DNA from: Torreya grandis
Lineage: Eukaryota; Streptophyta; Pinopsida; Cupressales; Taxaceae
Reading direction: 5' to 3'
Assembly: GCA_037957365.1 (NCBI GenBank)
Contig: JARHVA010000157.1
Location: 3,536,501-3,600,500, forward strand
Length of the DNA stretch: 64,000 nt
The notes beneath the pieces were generated by a model. The model saw only the letters and a list, made by a program, of their open reading frames with translations, was not told the DNA's origin and did not search any database. Both the position numbers and the translations under genes were made by a program. Position 1 is the first letter of the stretch, and each line of letters opens with the position of its first letter. Shown one piece after another: positions 47,741 to 60,018 of this stretch.

Positions 47741-48912
47741 TAGGTGGATAACTTGAATTAAATAGTGTTGCATTATATTTCTAAAATGTAATTACATAAT
47801 TTTCCATGAGTTTCTCAAAATTTTATTATATTTAAAAATAATTATAATCTCTATGCCTATTTATTAGATGATGGTTAAAAGGTGATTGTACCCATACTCA
47901 TGTAAAATAAAGTGCAGTGCAATATCTAATAGAAGGTAGTGTAATTAGCTTCTTATCGAGTAACATTCATAAAATGGTTTTTTGCTTGTCCTTGAGTATT
48001 TTAAATTTCATAGGTTGTCTACTACTAGCATGGGTAGTTTTTATATAAATTTGAATTAACATGGTGATTAACGTAATTCAAATAAATTGAATGGAATATA
48101 ACAAAATGATGTATATCAACTTGTGACAAGTAGAATGAAGGTAGAATATTAAATTCAATAAAGTGAAATAAAAAAATGTAGACTAACTAAAAAAATGAAA
48201 AACTTAACTGATACTATATGAGATATGTTTGTGTGAAACTAATAGAAGGATGGAACATAAAGATACAAACTAAATTTTTAAGTGCACATAAATTGAGACT
48301 AAAACTAAACAAGGACTGAATCATCCAACTTAGAACAAGATAGAATGATACTATTGTCCTTGGTTGGTCAGTCGCATCCTTCACTAAAAATTAATAAACT
48401 CAGGTCATAATCATTTACAACAAATCCAACTCATCTGTGGAGATTTGACCTTTGGATGTACAAAAGACTTATAATTAGTTTGGTCAAAGTTGAAACCCTA
48501 ATAAGGCTTGCAATGAATCAAAACTTACAAATAGAAAAGGGGGAGTGTAATAGGCTGAGTTTACCCTAACCATCCTATGATGACTAAATAATGCATACAT
48601 ATCCAATATTTTTAAAATGGAAACCAAGCCCATGTAGTTCTCCCAATTAGAGAGATTTATATGATTGTGCTCCTTTGAGTATATAAATGCATCTATAAAT
48701 GGATTGAATACTTGATTATGTTTTACTTTGGCTATTGTAAAATAATATGTGGACTTAGATGAGGACTAATTTTAGAGGTTAGAATCAAAATTGGTAATAA
48801 CATGAAAATTTTGCTCAATGTATAGTAGTGTAAGTGTGTCTCTGCAACAAAACTACCAAGTGGTAGAATAACTGACTTGAGTGTGCATCTATATCAATTC
48901 AAAAGTGGAAAC
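47741..48912. other. Unassigned AT-rich DNA
   Basis: No coding signal. A run AGAAAAGGGGGAGTGTAATAGG near 48532-48555 (AAAAGGGGGAGTG) looks like a polypurine tract followed by an LTR-type start on the + strand, but no LTR partner was found. Confidence 0.35.
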
Positions 48913-49415
48913 TATTATCACTTAGATTTTCACCCTTTAAGGAGATGGAAAATATCTCCTCATCCAAGTGGCACAATAGAAACACCTCTAGGCTTGTGGG
49001 TAGCCTAAGGATAAGGTGAATCTCTAGATAGGGTTAGCTCCCTTGATGTACCACTTTGGATTAGAACTACACTTAACTTTGGGGGTGAAGAGGGAGAGAG
49101 ATAAATAAAAACAAACTAACCTAAGGGAGGTGATACACCAAATAGATTTATGAATTTAAACCATATACATGTTACACATGAAATAGAGGGACAAACTAAA
49201 CATACACTCTTTCAATCTACATCTTCTGACATTAATGTTACATTATGAGGTTATGGATGAATATGCAAAGCTAGGAATACTAGATAATAGGCCTTAAATG
49301 GCAATAATAAAAATATTAACTCACTCAATCTTTGACATTTCCTAGAACACTTCACATGCCCAACAAGAAGAAGCTTTCCAACTGCAAATAGAATGTAAGA
49401 ATGAGACAACATGCT
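48913..49415 (-). repeat. LARD-3 3' LTR, terminal 0.5 kb, cut off by an insertion
   Basis: It matches 62823-63325, for example AGAAGAAGCTTTCCAACTGC and GAGGTGATACACCAAATA versus GAGGTGATACACTAAATA. It stops at ATGCT (49411-49415), the same five bases at which the other part of the LTR resumes at 55127. Confidence 0.8.
49411..49415. repeat. Probable target site duplication ATGCT, left copy
   Basis: Repeated at 55127-55131 around the 5.7-kb insertion. The intact LTR at 63310-63330 has this sequence once. Confidence 0.6.
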
Positions 49416-49744
49416 TTTTGGGTGAATATTTTGTTACCAACACAGTGGTTATTTCAACCATAGTGCAATGACATAAAATCTCTCCTCAAAGTAAGGGGAG
49501 GATCCCTTTTATTGTTAACTAACACAACACTTAATTATTTACAGTAATTTAATTAAAGTGGGTGTTTTCATATCATCCAATTCTCTTTTTTTAGAATTGA
49601 TGTTCAGTTATAGACTTTCTTCTATTCCTTACAATGTTAATGTGATAACATAAAACTTCTTAACAAATCAATAACAACTGATATTAAATAAGTTAACAAA
49701 AGGATAACTAGAATAACACCAATAAAGTAATGTAAAACAAAGAA

Positions 49745-50105
49745 ATAAAGTGTATCCCAAAGTTTCCACCTTGTTTATGATAAAGATAAAATCACTAAAG
49801 ATAATGAATTACAACCCAAAGTCTTCAAAATCATCTCTCAATAATGAATATAAACCCAGTAATGATATTACAGCTCAAAGACTTCAAAATCAACTTCCTG
49901 GCACCTTTCGATTTATATAAACTCACATCACAATTCAATATATTACATAATAAAATGTAATGGAAAAGACATAAGAACATCTCCAACACATCACAAATTT
50001 ATTTCAACTCAAAGATTGAAAGGTCACTTGCTTTCTCATATATTAATTGATAAAAGATTTACAATTTGAACTCAAAGTTTCAATATTACTTCTCAATTTG
50101 GTAGC
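49745..50105. repeat. Degenerate repeat array (CTCAAAG-CTTCAA)
   Basis: Five related units lie near 49752, 49815, 49874, 50001 and 50081, each with an AACTCAAAG or ACCCAAAGT core followed by CTTCAA-type and CTCTCAAT-type sequence. Spacing is irregular (about 60-130 bases). Confidence 0.5.
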
Positions 50106-50306
50106 ACTTAACTTCTATAGCAAATGGTGATACTTTATACAAAGAGCATTCTCTTATTTATATAGAGGAGCTATGAACAAAAATAAGAAAAACATAAATA
50201 TATTGACTTATTCATTGACAAATTCTTATTTGAATTAGGACTGTGTACTTTTCCTATGTGTAAATTACACCAAACAAAATTACATATGAAAAATTAAAAA
50301 AGTAAA

Positions 50307-53300
50307 CTAAGTGTCCTTAGACACTGTAATATATTCATTTTTATTCTTTTCTAAAAATTCCTCATATCTCTTCAATATAGATTGAACCTCACTATTATCT
50401 GGGTCATATATACTTTTGGAGATGACAAGTACCTTTGTGATTGAATATTCTATGTTAACCAGCAAATATTTGCTTTTGTCCATGATTATTTGTAATTTAT
50501 TCAAAATAACCTAAAATTCAATCAAATTTTTAATGGATTCTAGTGTGAAAGTACCTATTTCAATCTTTGTTTTAAGCAAAGATGCAAATTCTTGAATAAT
50601 AGTCTCCACAAGAAGAATTTCTTGAGAATAATTTTTAACTTGGTAGGGAAGCTCTCTAGTTTTCTCTAAAAGATCTAACATCTTATTATCACACATATCT
50701 TCAGCTTCTTCAAGATCTTTAACTAGATTCTTGAGAAATTATCCTTTATTCTTCATAGCTTCCCTATATTCAATGAACATTTTCCTATTTGGAATGACCT
50801 TCTACTCAACCAAAACTTCCAATTTGAATTTTCATAGTTGAGTCCATTTATTAATATCATTTTCAATCAATTATAAATCTTGAGTGAGTGTTTTAATTAT
50901 TTTTTGAATTTTATTTTCACTTCACTCAGGTTCTTCAAAAATCTAATGGTAGAACACAGCCTTTGAATACCCTGTGTTATTAATCTCCAATCCAAGCATT
51001 GATCACATGACCCTGAGATCCAAATTTCTCTACATGTTGAATGGATTTTTTAGTATTTTTATGCACAATAAGATCAACAGAATCAGAAGGTTGGGTGATT
51101 TTTAGTAAATTAGAGGTCAACTGTTCTACTTATACTTTGATTTGATCCTTGATCTTCTTGTCCTTATCATATCTCTCATTAAAGGAGGCCATTACTACTT
51201 ACAAATCTTCCTTCACACTTTCATGGGTTTATTTCCCAAGATCTATTCATCCTACTATATATTCAGACACTTGAACATCTTCAATGTCTCTAACTTTAGG
51301 AGGAACTACAACTTTGGCATACTTGTGCCTAAATTGAAATATCACCCTTGACATAGTTTTGACCTTCTTTATTTTTTTGGGCTTTATTGGCACAAGTTGA
51401 CCAAAATCAAAGTCTTCTGGTGCCACTACTCACTTCTTATTTTTAGGTATTTGTGATGCCAACCAAGGAGGAAGAGGAGATGGATCTCTTTGGGAAGAGG
51501 ATGTTAAAGCTTGGGATACTTGGGGGGGGACAATAGATTATGAAGTAAGTGAAATGGAAGGTAGTGTGATGGAGGTATCTAGTAATGGGGTTGATACCAA
51601 TGGGATTGTAGCAATAACATGTATAGTTTGGGTTGGAGTAACCAGCACTTTAGTTTCTATTAACATTTTTGACACTAGAGTGATAGGACCCTGAGTTGTT
51701 GTCTTTGAAGAAGGTATAGACATAAATTTGTCCATATATTTTTGGGTGAAATATAAATTAATTTGGGATCCCAATGACTTTGAAAGATTGGGTAGATTTG
51801 ACAATGAATCAAAAATTTGGTCTAGTGTACATTGTGAAGGAAATGGAAAAAATGTAGCACTAGGAGGTGAAGGTGGTGGTGAAAGAACAACTTGAGAAGG
51901 AACATGATCAACTTGTACAATGGTAATCATGAGAGGAACTATGGGAAATGTTACTTATGAAACCAGGGCTTGAGAATCTTCAGTCAAAGGAACCTCTAAT
52001 TGAGTAGACTCTATTTATATAGTCTATTGAAGCACTAACTGAGATACTTGTGATGTTGTTAATTGAGGTGGTGCCTCACTTGTGACTAGGATTTCTTTCT
52101 TCTCCACTTGAGAAATTTCCTTGACACTTGATTCTTTGTCTTTCCTCTTTCCTTTACTAACAAATACAAATTTTGGCTTCTATTTAGAAGTAGAGGGCTC
52201 CTATTTGTTCTTGTGTCTCATCTCCTCTTATTTCTTAGCAGTCTCTTCACCATACTCTTCCTCAGAACCAATTTTTAAAATTTTCAACTTAATTCCTTTA
52301 GATTCCAACCAAGCATTAGTTCTTTCAAGAATAGGTTAAAATCTATCTCTAATAGAAGTGGATTATTTAACTAACCATTGTATGGGAGGGAAAGGAGTTG
52401 AAGCAACTTGATTTTACTCATATGAAGAATCCAATATATTTCCATCATCTATCAAATCCCTAAGAATATTTTCCAATTCTAAATTGACAATATGATCAGC
52501 TATAAGGTGATTATAATCAAGTCTCCTTATATCTTCATCAGTTCTACATTCTATCAAATATCTTTAATTTTATGCATATGGGTGATATTACATTTGAGCT
52601 TCTCCTTCATCATTATATAATCAAAGTTTTCTCTACTTTTTAATTTTTTAAGAGTAATCCACTGCAACTCAGTTTCCATAGTTTTAGCCTTTGGATTAGT
52701 GTAAATTGTGTACTGACCAATATTGATTGGAAATTTGAAACCTTTATTATGAGCATCTAATTGTTTTTTATGCATGCTCATCACTTGTCTGCACATCTCC
52801 ATTAGTATTAGTTTATCACTTGGGTATTTGGGTAGCATGTAAGGTTGTTCATCAAATCCTCCTACCTTGATGTATGTGAAAGTTGGGAATTGTAAGAAAA
52901 TTCATCCAACCTTATTAATATATATATCCAATGCCTGATTTGAAACTCTCTTATTTTCAATTTCTTTCTCAAAAGTGCACATGAATTTATAGAAAAAACA
53001 TCATTAACTCTCTTGTAATGCTTGACACTTTCTTTTAAAGTTAGCTGTGGATAGTGCTCATATACAAGAACATTTTTCCTTTTACTGAAAAAATTTAAAC
53101 CCAAGAAAGACTTCATACTAGTTTTAGCGTACACAAGATATGAAGTCATATAAAACTTGAGTGAAGAAGCTACCTCAGAGAGATGATGACAAATAGTATC
53201 ATTGATCTATTTACCCCAAAATATCTTTTAATTTTTTCTTTTGATAACCAAAATGTATTAATACATCCATTCTTGAAAAATGTTTGAAGTAGAAAACCCT

Positions 53301-53899
53301 TTCACTCTGTTGAGGAGAGTAATCAAATACCCTATCTCCTCCAAAAAATCACTATGATACAAATACTTGGGCCATCTAACAATGGTGGGCTGAGGAGTCT
53401 TGAGCCATTTGGAGTTTATATGTTTCTTACACTTCTCAAGATCTATGTCATAGTATTCTTGAGATGATTCCATAGCTAAATTAAAATATTCTTCAATCTC
53501 AGAGGTGAAATTTTTTATCAAAATATTCCTCATCGAGGTGAATGATCACCATACCCTCTAAATCCTTGACCAATCTACTTTTTTATTAAAATGTACTACC
53601 ATGGTCAAGATGAATTCAGAATCTTGTGCTAATATAGGAAAAGCAATAACTAAATGAATTTCATTGTTAAGTACTGGCTACATATGAGGCACAATGGGTT
53701 CTCTTCTAAATATTTGTAAAAAATCATCCATGATTACATGACCAATGTTTGTATCCCTAATTTTATCCACATTTGTTTCAATTGTAGACAATGGGAATAG
53801 ACCATAATACTTGAAATTCATTATCTTCTTGTTTGGAGAAATGTCTAACATTGATCAGATAGATGTAAGTAAGAAAATTTGATTATCCAGAGTTAACAT
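50307..53899 (-). pseudogene. Large unrecognised reading frame of the 5.7-kb insertion
   Basis: About 1,200 codons on the - strand from the ATG at 53899 (MLTLDNQIFLL) to the stop at 50307, with several stops and at least two frame changes. The N-terminal 450 or so codons look globular (FTSEIEEYFNLAMESSQEYY, then MTSYLVYAKTSMKSFLGL, then YPSDKLILMEMCRQVM). The middle, near 51540-51930, is Pro/Ser/Thr-rich and low-complexity (SPPPSPPSATF). The C-terminal 200 or so codons are helical with Lys/Glu/Leu (LNKLQIIMDKSKYLL). The lay-out recalls large hypothetical reading frames often met in gymnosperm repeats, but I cannot name a domain. Open frames on the + strand here are shadows. Confidence 0.5.
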
Positions 53900-53984
53900 T
53901 TTTATTATTTTTTGGAAAAATGTAGGATCGACAAAAAATAGCACTTTTACATGAGGTATGGTGAAGGTTGTGTAGTTTGGAGAA

Positions 53985-54970
53985 TTTTCTCCATACTTCA
54001 CAAGATTTTGGGTGATTGATATGAAAGTTAGAGAAAATTCTTTGAATTACACCCAACTCAGGAAATGAATCATCTTTCATGCAAGTCAGTGAATTTCTCC
54101 AATTTGTATAACTTGGTTTTTAATTTTCTAAGTGAAGGTAAAATAAAATTCTTTGAATTATATTAAACTTGAATTTTTTATGCATGTTAAAGAATTTTAC
54201 TCGATCTACATTTGATGGTGGATTTTAATGTACACTAAATATTTTTATCTAAAGTTCATAAAATAGGAATGTGCATTCCAAAGAAAATTCTCTGATGTAC
54301 ACTAAAAATCAAAAAGGAAAAGTGCTAATCAAATAAATTTCTCTGATATGCACTTGGGTAGAAAGGGGATAAGTGCATCTCGAAGAAATTTCTCTGAACT
54401 ACATGTGAAGAAGAAAAAACTAGAAAAGGGCAAAAAACAAAAAAACTTAGGAGAAGAAATCAACCAAAAATGAATAAAAAATAAGACAAAATAAAGGAGA
54501 AAATAAAAACCTACCTGTAACGCATGCAAGGAAGACATCACACAAATGAAGATAATTGCAAATATGGTGATAGGAGATTTTTGATAATTTCAAAAACAAC
54601 AATAAGTGCAAATGCGCTAAAAAATGATGAGAAAGAGGGTAAAAATAAATAGAAAAAATGAATAATTACAAGTCATTATATATATATATATAATGTGGTA
54701 ATTAATGCCCATTAATTGCCATATATGGTGGGTCCCATGTGTGAGATCAGAGAAACTCTCCAAAATTGCATATTTAATGTCAAAAAAATTCTCTGAATTT
54801 GCATATGCAATTTTGATAAAATTATTTGAATTTGCATATGCAAATTCAAAGAAAAAGTCTGACTCAACACAAAGAACATAAAGCACATGCAAATTTGGGA
54901 AATTTTTTTGACTTTGCATAGAAAGAAACAAAGTGTAGTTTAGAGAAAAATATTTGAAATACACAGGATG
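53985..54970. repeat. Array of a GCA-TCAGAGAAATTT-type motif
   Basis: On the + strand about a dozen degenerate copies of AAATTCTCTGAATTGCAT-like sequence recur every 35-60 bases, for example near 54033, 54148, 54283, 54335, 54386, 54786, 54823, 54905 and 54945. They lie just upstream (- strand) of the large frame. Confidence 0.55.
54676..54694. repeat. (TA)n microsatellite
   Basis: A short alternating TA run, directly visible. Confidence 0.8.
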
Positions 54971-55126
54971 CAAAATTCCTCAAAAGATCAAATTTATTGG
55001 GAAAAACAAATGAAAAGGGGTAGACATTAGCCTTATTTTTCATGATTAGAGATAATGGGATATGAAATGGATAATTTTTGTAGGGGTTATCCCATGAATT
55101 GAGCCTGTTAAAATTCAAGGATAACA

Positions 55127-55131
55127 ATGCT
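55127..55131. repeat. Probable target site duplication ATGCT, right copy
   Basis: The partner of 49411-49415. The LTR resumes from here. Confidence 0.6.
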
Positions 55132-55214
55132 AAGGAATCCATAATATTAACTAGGTAAGATCAAACATTCAAGTAAAACACAATAATAATAGTCATGAAG
55201 AGGTAAAAATTAGT

Positions 55215-55320
55215 AGTCTTATTGATCAAATGGTATGAAAATGAGCAAGGCTTCACCATACTCAAGAGGAGCATAAAGTACAATGGATAAAATGGCTAGT
55301 TCTTATAGAACTTGAGAGAG
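55215..55320 (-). promoter_or_regulatory. LTR promoter and poly(A) segment of LARD-3 (3' LTR)
   Basis: On the - strand: a CT-rich run, then TATAAG (complement of 55302-55307), TATGGTGAAGCC, and AATAAG (complement of 55218-55223). The order is that of LARD-2. Confidence 0.5.
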
Positions 55321-58300
55321 AGAGAAGAAGAGATAAGTCCACATGTCACAAGGAAACTTGTCAATATGAGAGAATTAGTTACTTGTTCATGAGAAGAGGA
55401 TATGGGATGAACCACACAAGGTTAAGAATTCCAAGTGTCCATCCAAGTCATCAAATCTTGAAAAGTGGCATAAAACTCCTCATTCTAGCTCAAGAAGACT
55501 AACTTCATGATTGGCCCTATTTCAATGCCTCATAATTTAGTAGGAATAGGTAAAATTATTGGAAATAATGGGAAGGATCTTAGGCATGACTCTCCATGTA
55601 TTAGTTGTAGGCATGGTCATCTAGAATCAACTAAAAAGGAGCCATCATCATTTGTAGTCTAAAAAACTCCTTTATCATGTACCCTACACACTTGGCTTCT
55701 AAAAATGGATAAATTTCCCATGAAAATCCATGGGATGGGGTGGATGACACCTTTCAAGACCCTCCATGGACTTATAAGCATCAGGGACACCTTAAAACTG
55801 GCTAGTTTGTCTAATATGCCATTTTTGACTTGCTAAGATAAAGGCTATTGTTTGCATACTTATAAGATTTTATAAGGCATGCAATTAACATGGGGAGTTA
55901 TCAAAAGTCTAAATATTCCTCCTAAAGTTTGTTTCATCCTGTGAATCCTTTTAGAACCTAAAAAACACAAAAAATGGTCAAAATACCCTATTTTTGCCAT
56001 GTTCATATAGATTCCAAATAGATAATTCTAGTGGAAGGTAGATTGAGGGAATACTATTTAATTTCTAATCATCATTAACTCCATTTTGGTCCATCTGGAT
56101 GAATCTTTAGCCTCATTTCTCCAATCAGGTCCTTTTAAGGGTTTTAGCTTGTTTACCCTCTTAAGCTTTGTTCATACAAGTTTCACATTGAACTTCCAAA
56201 AAAATTTCACAAAAAGCTTTCCTAGGTCATTTTACAACTCCTCAAATTTCCTTGAGTCTCCATGCAAATCCTTAAAAGAGAAATAAGCATTCAAAGTTAC
56301 CCACTTGAGCTTATTTCTTCCATTCCTACATGTTTGAGTTGGATTAAGGTCTAATAACGGCTTCCTTTAGGGTTTATTTTCCTCCCAAAATCTTTATCAA
56401 CTCTATATTGACCCCACAAGAATATTTCAATAGGATATAAAGATCATCTCATGCTATAAGTGTGAAAGACCCTTCATTTGGACACTAGGCCTAATGTTGG
56501 TTTTATAGTCTGTCTGTAACTTTTGGTGTTTGAGACCTTCGTATTTGATTTCCTTTCATTCCATAAGACTATAAATATCTTATATGATATTATAAACATT
56601 ATCCCATTATTCTTAAAGCCCCCTTAGGTCTAATAATGAAAGTGACCTCTTGTTTGGATTCTAGGCATAACCATGCCTATTAGGTCTGACTGCAACCTTA
56701 GCACTTTAGACCTCTCAATTTATTTTGCCTTCTTTTTACCTAGTTTCCGATGTTGTATTGTAGTTACTTAAACTTTCAAAATCTATTTCAATGTCCCTAC
56801 ATCTTTTGGATTCATATTTTCATCCTATTCTCTAAAATTACCAGTTTGTGCATGAGGGAAAGTACCCCCTATCTAAGACAAAATAGGGGGTACCTCCCCT
56901 ATGTTCTTAGAACAAATGGATGATTTATGGGACTCTATAGGTTTCATATGTTATCTATACAAAAAATTAACTCTTGACTAGGTCATCTGACCTTCCAAAG
57001 GCTTCAAGTTCCATGATAGTCTTATTCATAGAAGAACTATGTGCAGTGTCTAAGGAATGGACTATGTTTTATGTGATTTAGGGTTCCTTCCCTACTTAGT
57101 TTCTTATATTAAAGACTATATTATTTTTTATATTAAATACTATATGTATCTCTCATCCATTCATCATATTATACCCTCATTTATCCTTCATACACCTTAC
57201 ATTCTTAGGACTAATGTACCTTTCTTGACTATATTTCCTTTTTCCAATAATGACCTGTAGGTCATCATGCATATTCAGGTTTGGAAAATAATTGTAGTGA
57301 TCTTAAATTAATCCTTTTAAGTCACTTTATCTAGGTTTTGACACATTTTCTTACCTTGACTGGCCCAAAATCCCATTTAGACACCCCATTTTGACTTACT
57401 GCATGCATACCCAACTAACAGTGTTATACCCTTTAGCCCCTACCTATAGGTAGCTTCAATCATTGAAACATGATCTTGGAGACTATCCTTGAAACTAGAC
57501 CTTCACATAACACTTATTCATTCTTTTATTCACTATGAAAGGAATAAAACATCAGATAATCATTATGCTTTAGCTACTATCTACTACAGTCAACATAGTC
57601 AACTATGTTGGGAAAGGTGAAGTATTATACGAGGGAGATTATCATCTTGAAAAGTTACACATTGTTATCTAATCCCCTAAACCATTTAAAAACCTCTTGC
57701 ATCTTCCATTCTTGGTGTTTCTATTGCAAACCTGCTTGTTAGATAGTGTGTTATAACTAGCTATAGGTGGATGTTTCAGGGCATGTATATGGACAAGGTG
57801 TTTTTGACGAATATGACACCACCTATCATCTTCTCTAGATGGTCCTTTAGATCATGAATGTCGTCCTCACCATAAAAAACATTCAAACATGAAAACATGG
57901 TCTAGTTTTCAACTTATGGAAGTAAGAGGTCTCTTTTGACTCCAAACTGTAGATAACACTGACTATTTTCAGTGTATAAAAGTGGTTTTTTAAGCCTTTC
58001 AATGATTGCCTTCAACTCATTTTTTGCTCCTCAAAATTTTCAAGGCTCTTATTATATGATATGGATACAAAATTTTCTTATCTATATGCCTTAAACCCCT
58101 TGTTAACCACATTATATGGTAATCCCAAAACACCCCTAAGCCTCTATTTTCACATTTTAGAGACAAAGGGGTTGAACAATAATTTTTCATGCATAAAGGT
58201 ATCTCTATTTCAATTTGCCAACTTAACACATTCAAATGATCTGCTATGGTAAATTCCATTCAACAAGACCTCAAGGAAAATCTTATTTTTTATGTTCCAA

Positions 58301-59745
58301 CCTCATATTCAAGGACCTATATACCTCTGCCAGAGCCACTTGTAGGTGGTTGTTGTCACATACAGGTAGAGAAGTAAAAAATAATAGTATGCAAGATAAT
58401 TATATTCATAAACATTATTTATGTCCTCATCAAGTGATCAAATGCACTTATTTTAACTCAGAGATATTTTCAAAACTATCAAACTTTTTACCTCAATATG
58501 ACATCATCTCAGGCTCTTGTAGGTGTGCATTTTATTGGTTGCCTAACTATATATACTATACCTAACTACTATCAAGGTCTTTTGTTATACTTGAGGTATA
58601 AAATATGACTTATCATACCAAAATAACATTAATATTACATTTTACAATCTCTTTTACTCCTTTATAATCATGATCAAAGTTTAAATACATGGTTGTAACT
58701 GAGAAAAAGTAGAGAGTTGATAGTGAGTGTGACAAGACTAGGTTTTTGATCAAAACATAGAGTCATAAAACCAAACATTAAATCATGTGGTATATATGGA
58801 ATTTAAACATGTAAAACACCATATTCCACTCATGTGAATCCTTTGTAGAGAATACAACCTTCTATAAGTAGTGAATTTGACCACCATCTCTCTTGAAACA
58901 TCAACTTGAAAACTAAACTAATTAGCCCATGAGATATCTACCAAACATGAAACTAATCATGTAAATAATTATAGGAAGGATCCAAAATAATTTTTAATCA
59001 ACCTTAGTAACTTATTTGTACGTACTTGCCAAAAATGGAGAAAACCCCATAGGGTGCATGAAATAACAGGTAAAAAAATACAGTCAACTTCATGAGGATG
59101 GTTCATGAAGAAAAGGACACCATTATTCAAAGTATTTATATGTAAATTAATTTCTATGATTTACATTTAACCTACCAAATAATTTTTAACTTAAACCTCT
59201 TGAGCTATCTGTACTAACCATAAACCTGAAGGTCACTTTTGCTTGCCAAGAAGACTGAAAAAAGAGTATAACAGTTTTGGGCTAAAAATGGAACTTCTAG
59301 AGAAAACCAAATGTGTAACTAATCTTGGGGAGGTTGAAGATACATTATATGATCATATCCCATGTGGAACACTTCCCCAAGGGTCGTACAAGTGCCATTT
59401 TCTTCTCTTTTCCTAAGAAAACTACATTTTCTTCTAATGAATGTGTCACTTTTAGTTATCAACAATTAATTAAATCTTCTTATGACACATGTCATGTGAC
59501 ATCACCTTTTGACACCCTCACACTTCACAATAAATCTTTATAAGTCATTAAATGCACCTTTTTTGACCTCAAAATGACCCAAAATGACTAAAAGGACTAA
59601 ACACCAAGGGTAGTACAACATTAAATGGCATTAATTAACCTTTAAAACACCTTGTGACATATTTATTAGACTCCTAAAACACCTAAAATTCAAATTTTTA
59701 CCTATGGGTGCCCCAATTTGACCTAAGAGTCAAATTTTGTCAATA

Positions 59746-60018
59746 AATTGGTGACTCATAGGGGTAGTATGCCTACTTTACTAACTAAAATAGTAGCCTT
59801 ATCAATCTGTTAGGCTTAGGGAGTCATCTAAAGTCTGAGACACAATATTAGGACTTTGACCATAGACTTTGATTAAGACAAGACCACTAATGACCTCAAT
59901 CACTCAAAGTAAGGACACACACAAAATAAGACAACAAACTAACAAGACACACACACACACACATGTGCTCAAGGCACTTAGGGGAATCTGAAAACAAATT
60001 ATTATGCACAACTAGAGA
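59746..60018 (-). other. LARD-3 3' non-coding region
   Basis: It lies between the end of the gag-like frame and the 3' LTR. It contains a (CA)n run at about 59947-59972 and, next to the LTR, the block GGCATACTACC plus GAGTCACCAATT that is shared with LARD-1. Confidence 0.55.
59947..59972. repeat. (CA)n microsatellite
   Basis: An alternating AC run, directly visible. Confidence 0.9.

Larger units (their letters stand above)
49416..55126 (-). mobile_element. 5.7-kb unclassified insertion in the LARD-3 LTR
   Basis: It interrupts an LTR whose intact copy in the window shows the empty site. A 5-bp flanking repeat suggests LTR-type integration. On the - strand the element starts TGTTATCCTTGAATTTTAAC. 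I could not find a matching second LTR at the other edge, so one end may be damaged. It contains one very large decayed reading frame (50307-53899), a motif array upstream of that frame, and a small repeat array downstream. No RT or integrase is seen. Confidence 0.55.
55127..59745 (-). repeat. LARD-3 3' LTR, main part (about 4.6 kb)
   Basis: On the - strand it runs from TATTGACAAAATTTGACTC at 59745 to 55127. The first 300 bases match the start of the LARD-2 LTR, and the last 600 match the 5' LTR at 63310-63920. With 48913-49415 the full LTR was about 5.1 kb. Open frames inside (56086-56286, 57057-57260, 58017-58565) are not shared with the other copies. Confidence 0.75.

Noticed and set aside
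54329..55142. Aromatic, membrane-like - strand frames (70, 118 and 92 codons)
   Set aside because: Very AT-rich sequence over a motif array; no similarity to any family I know and no start context or partner copy.
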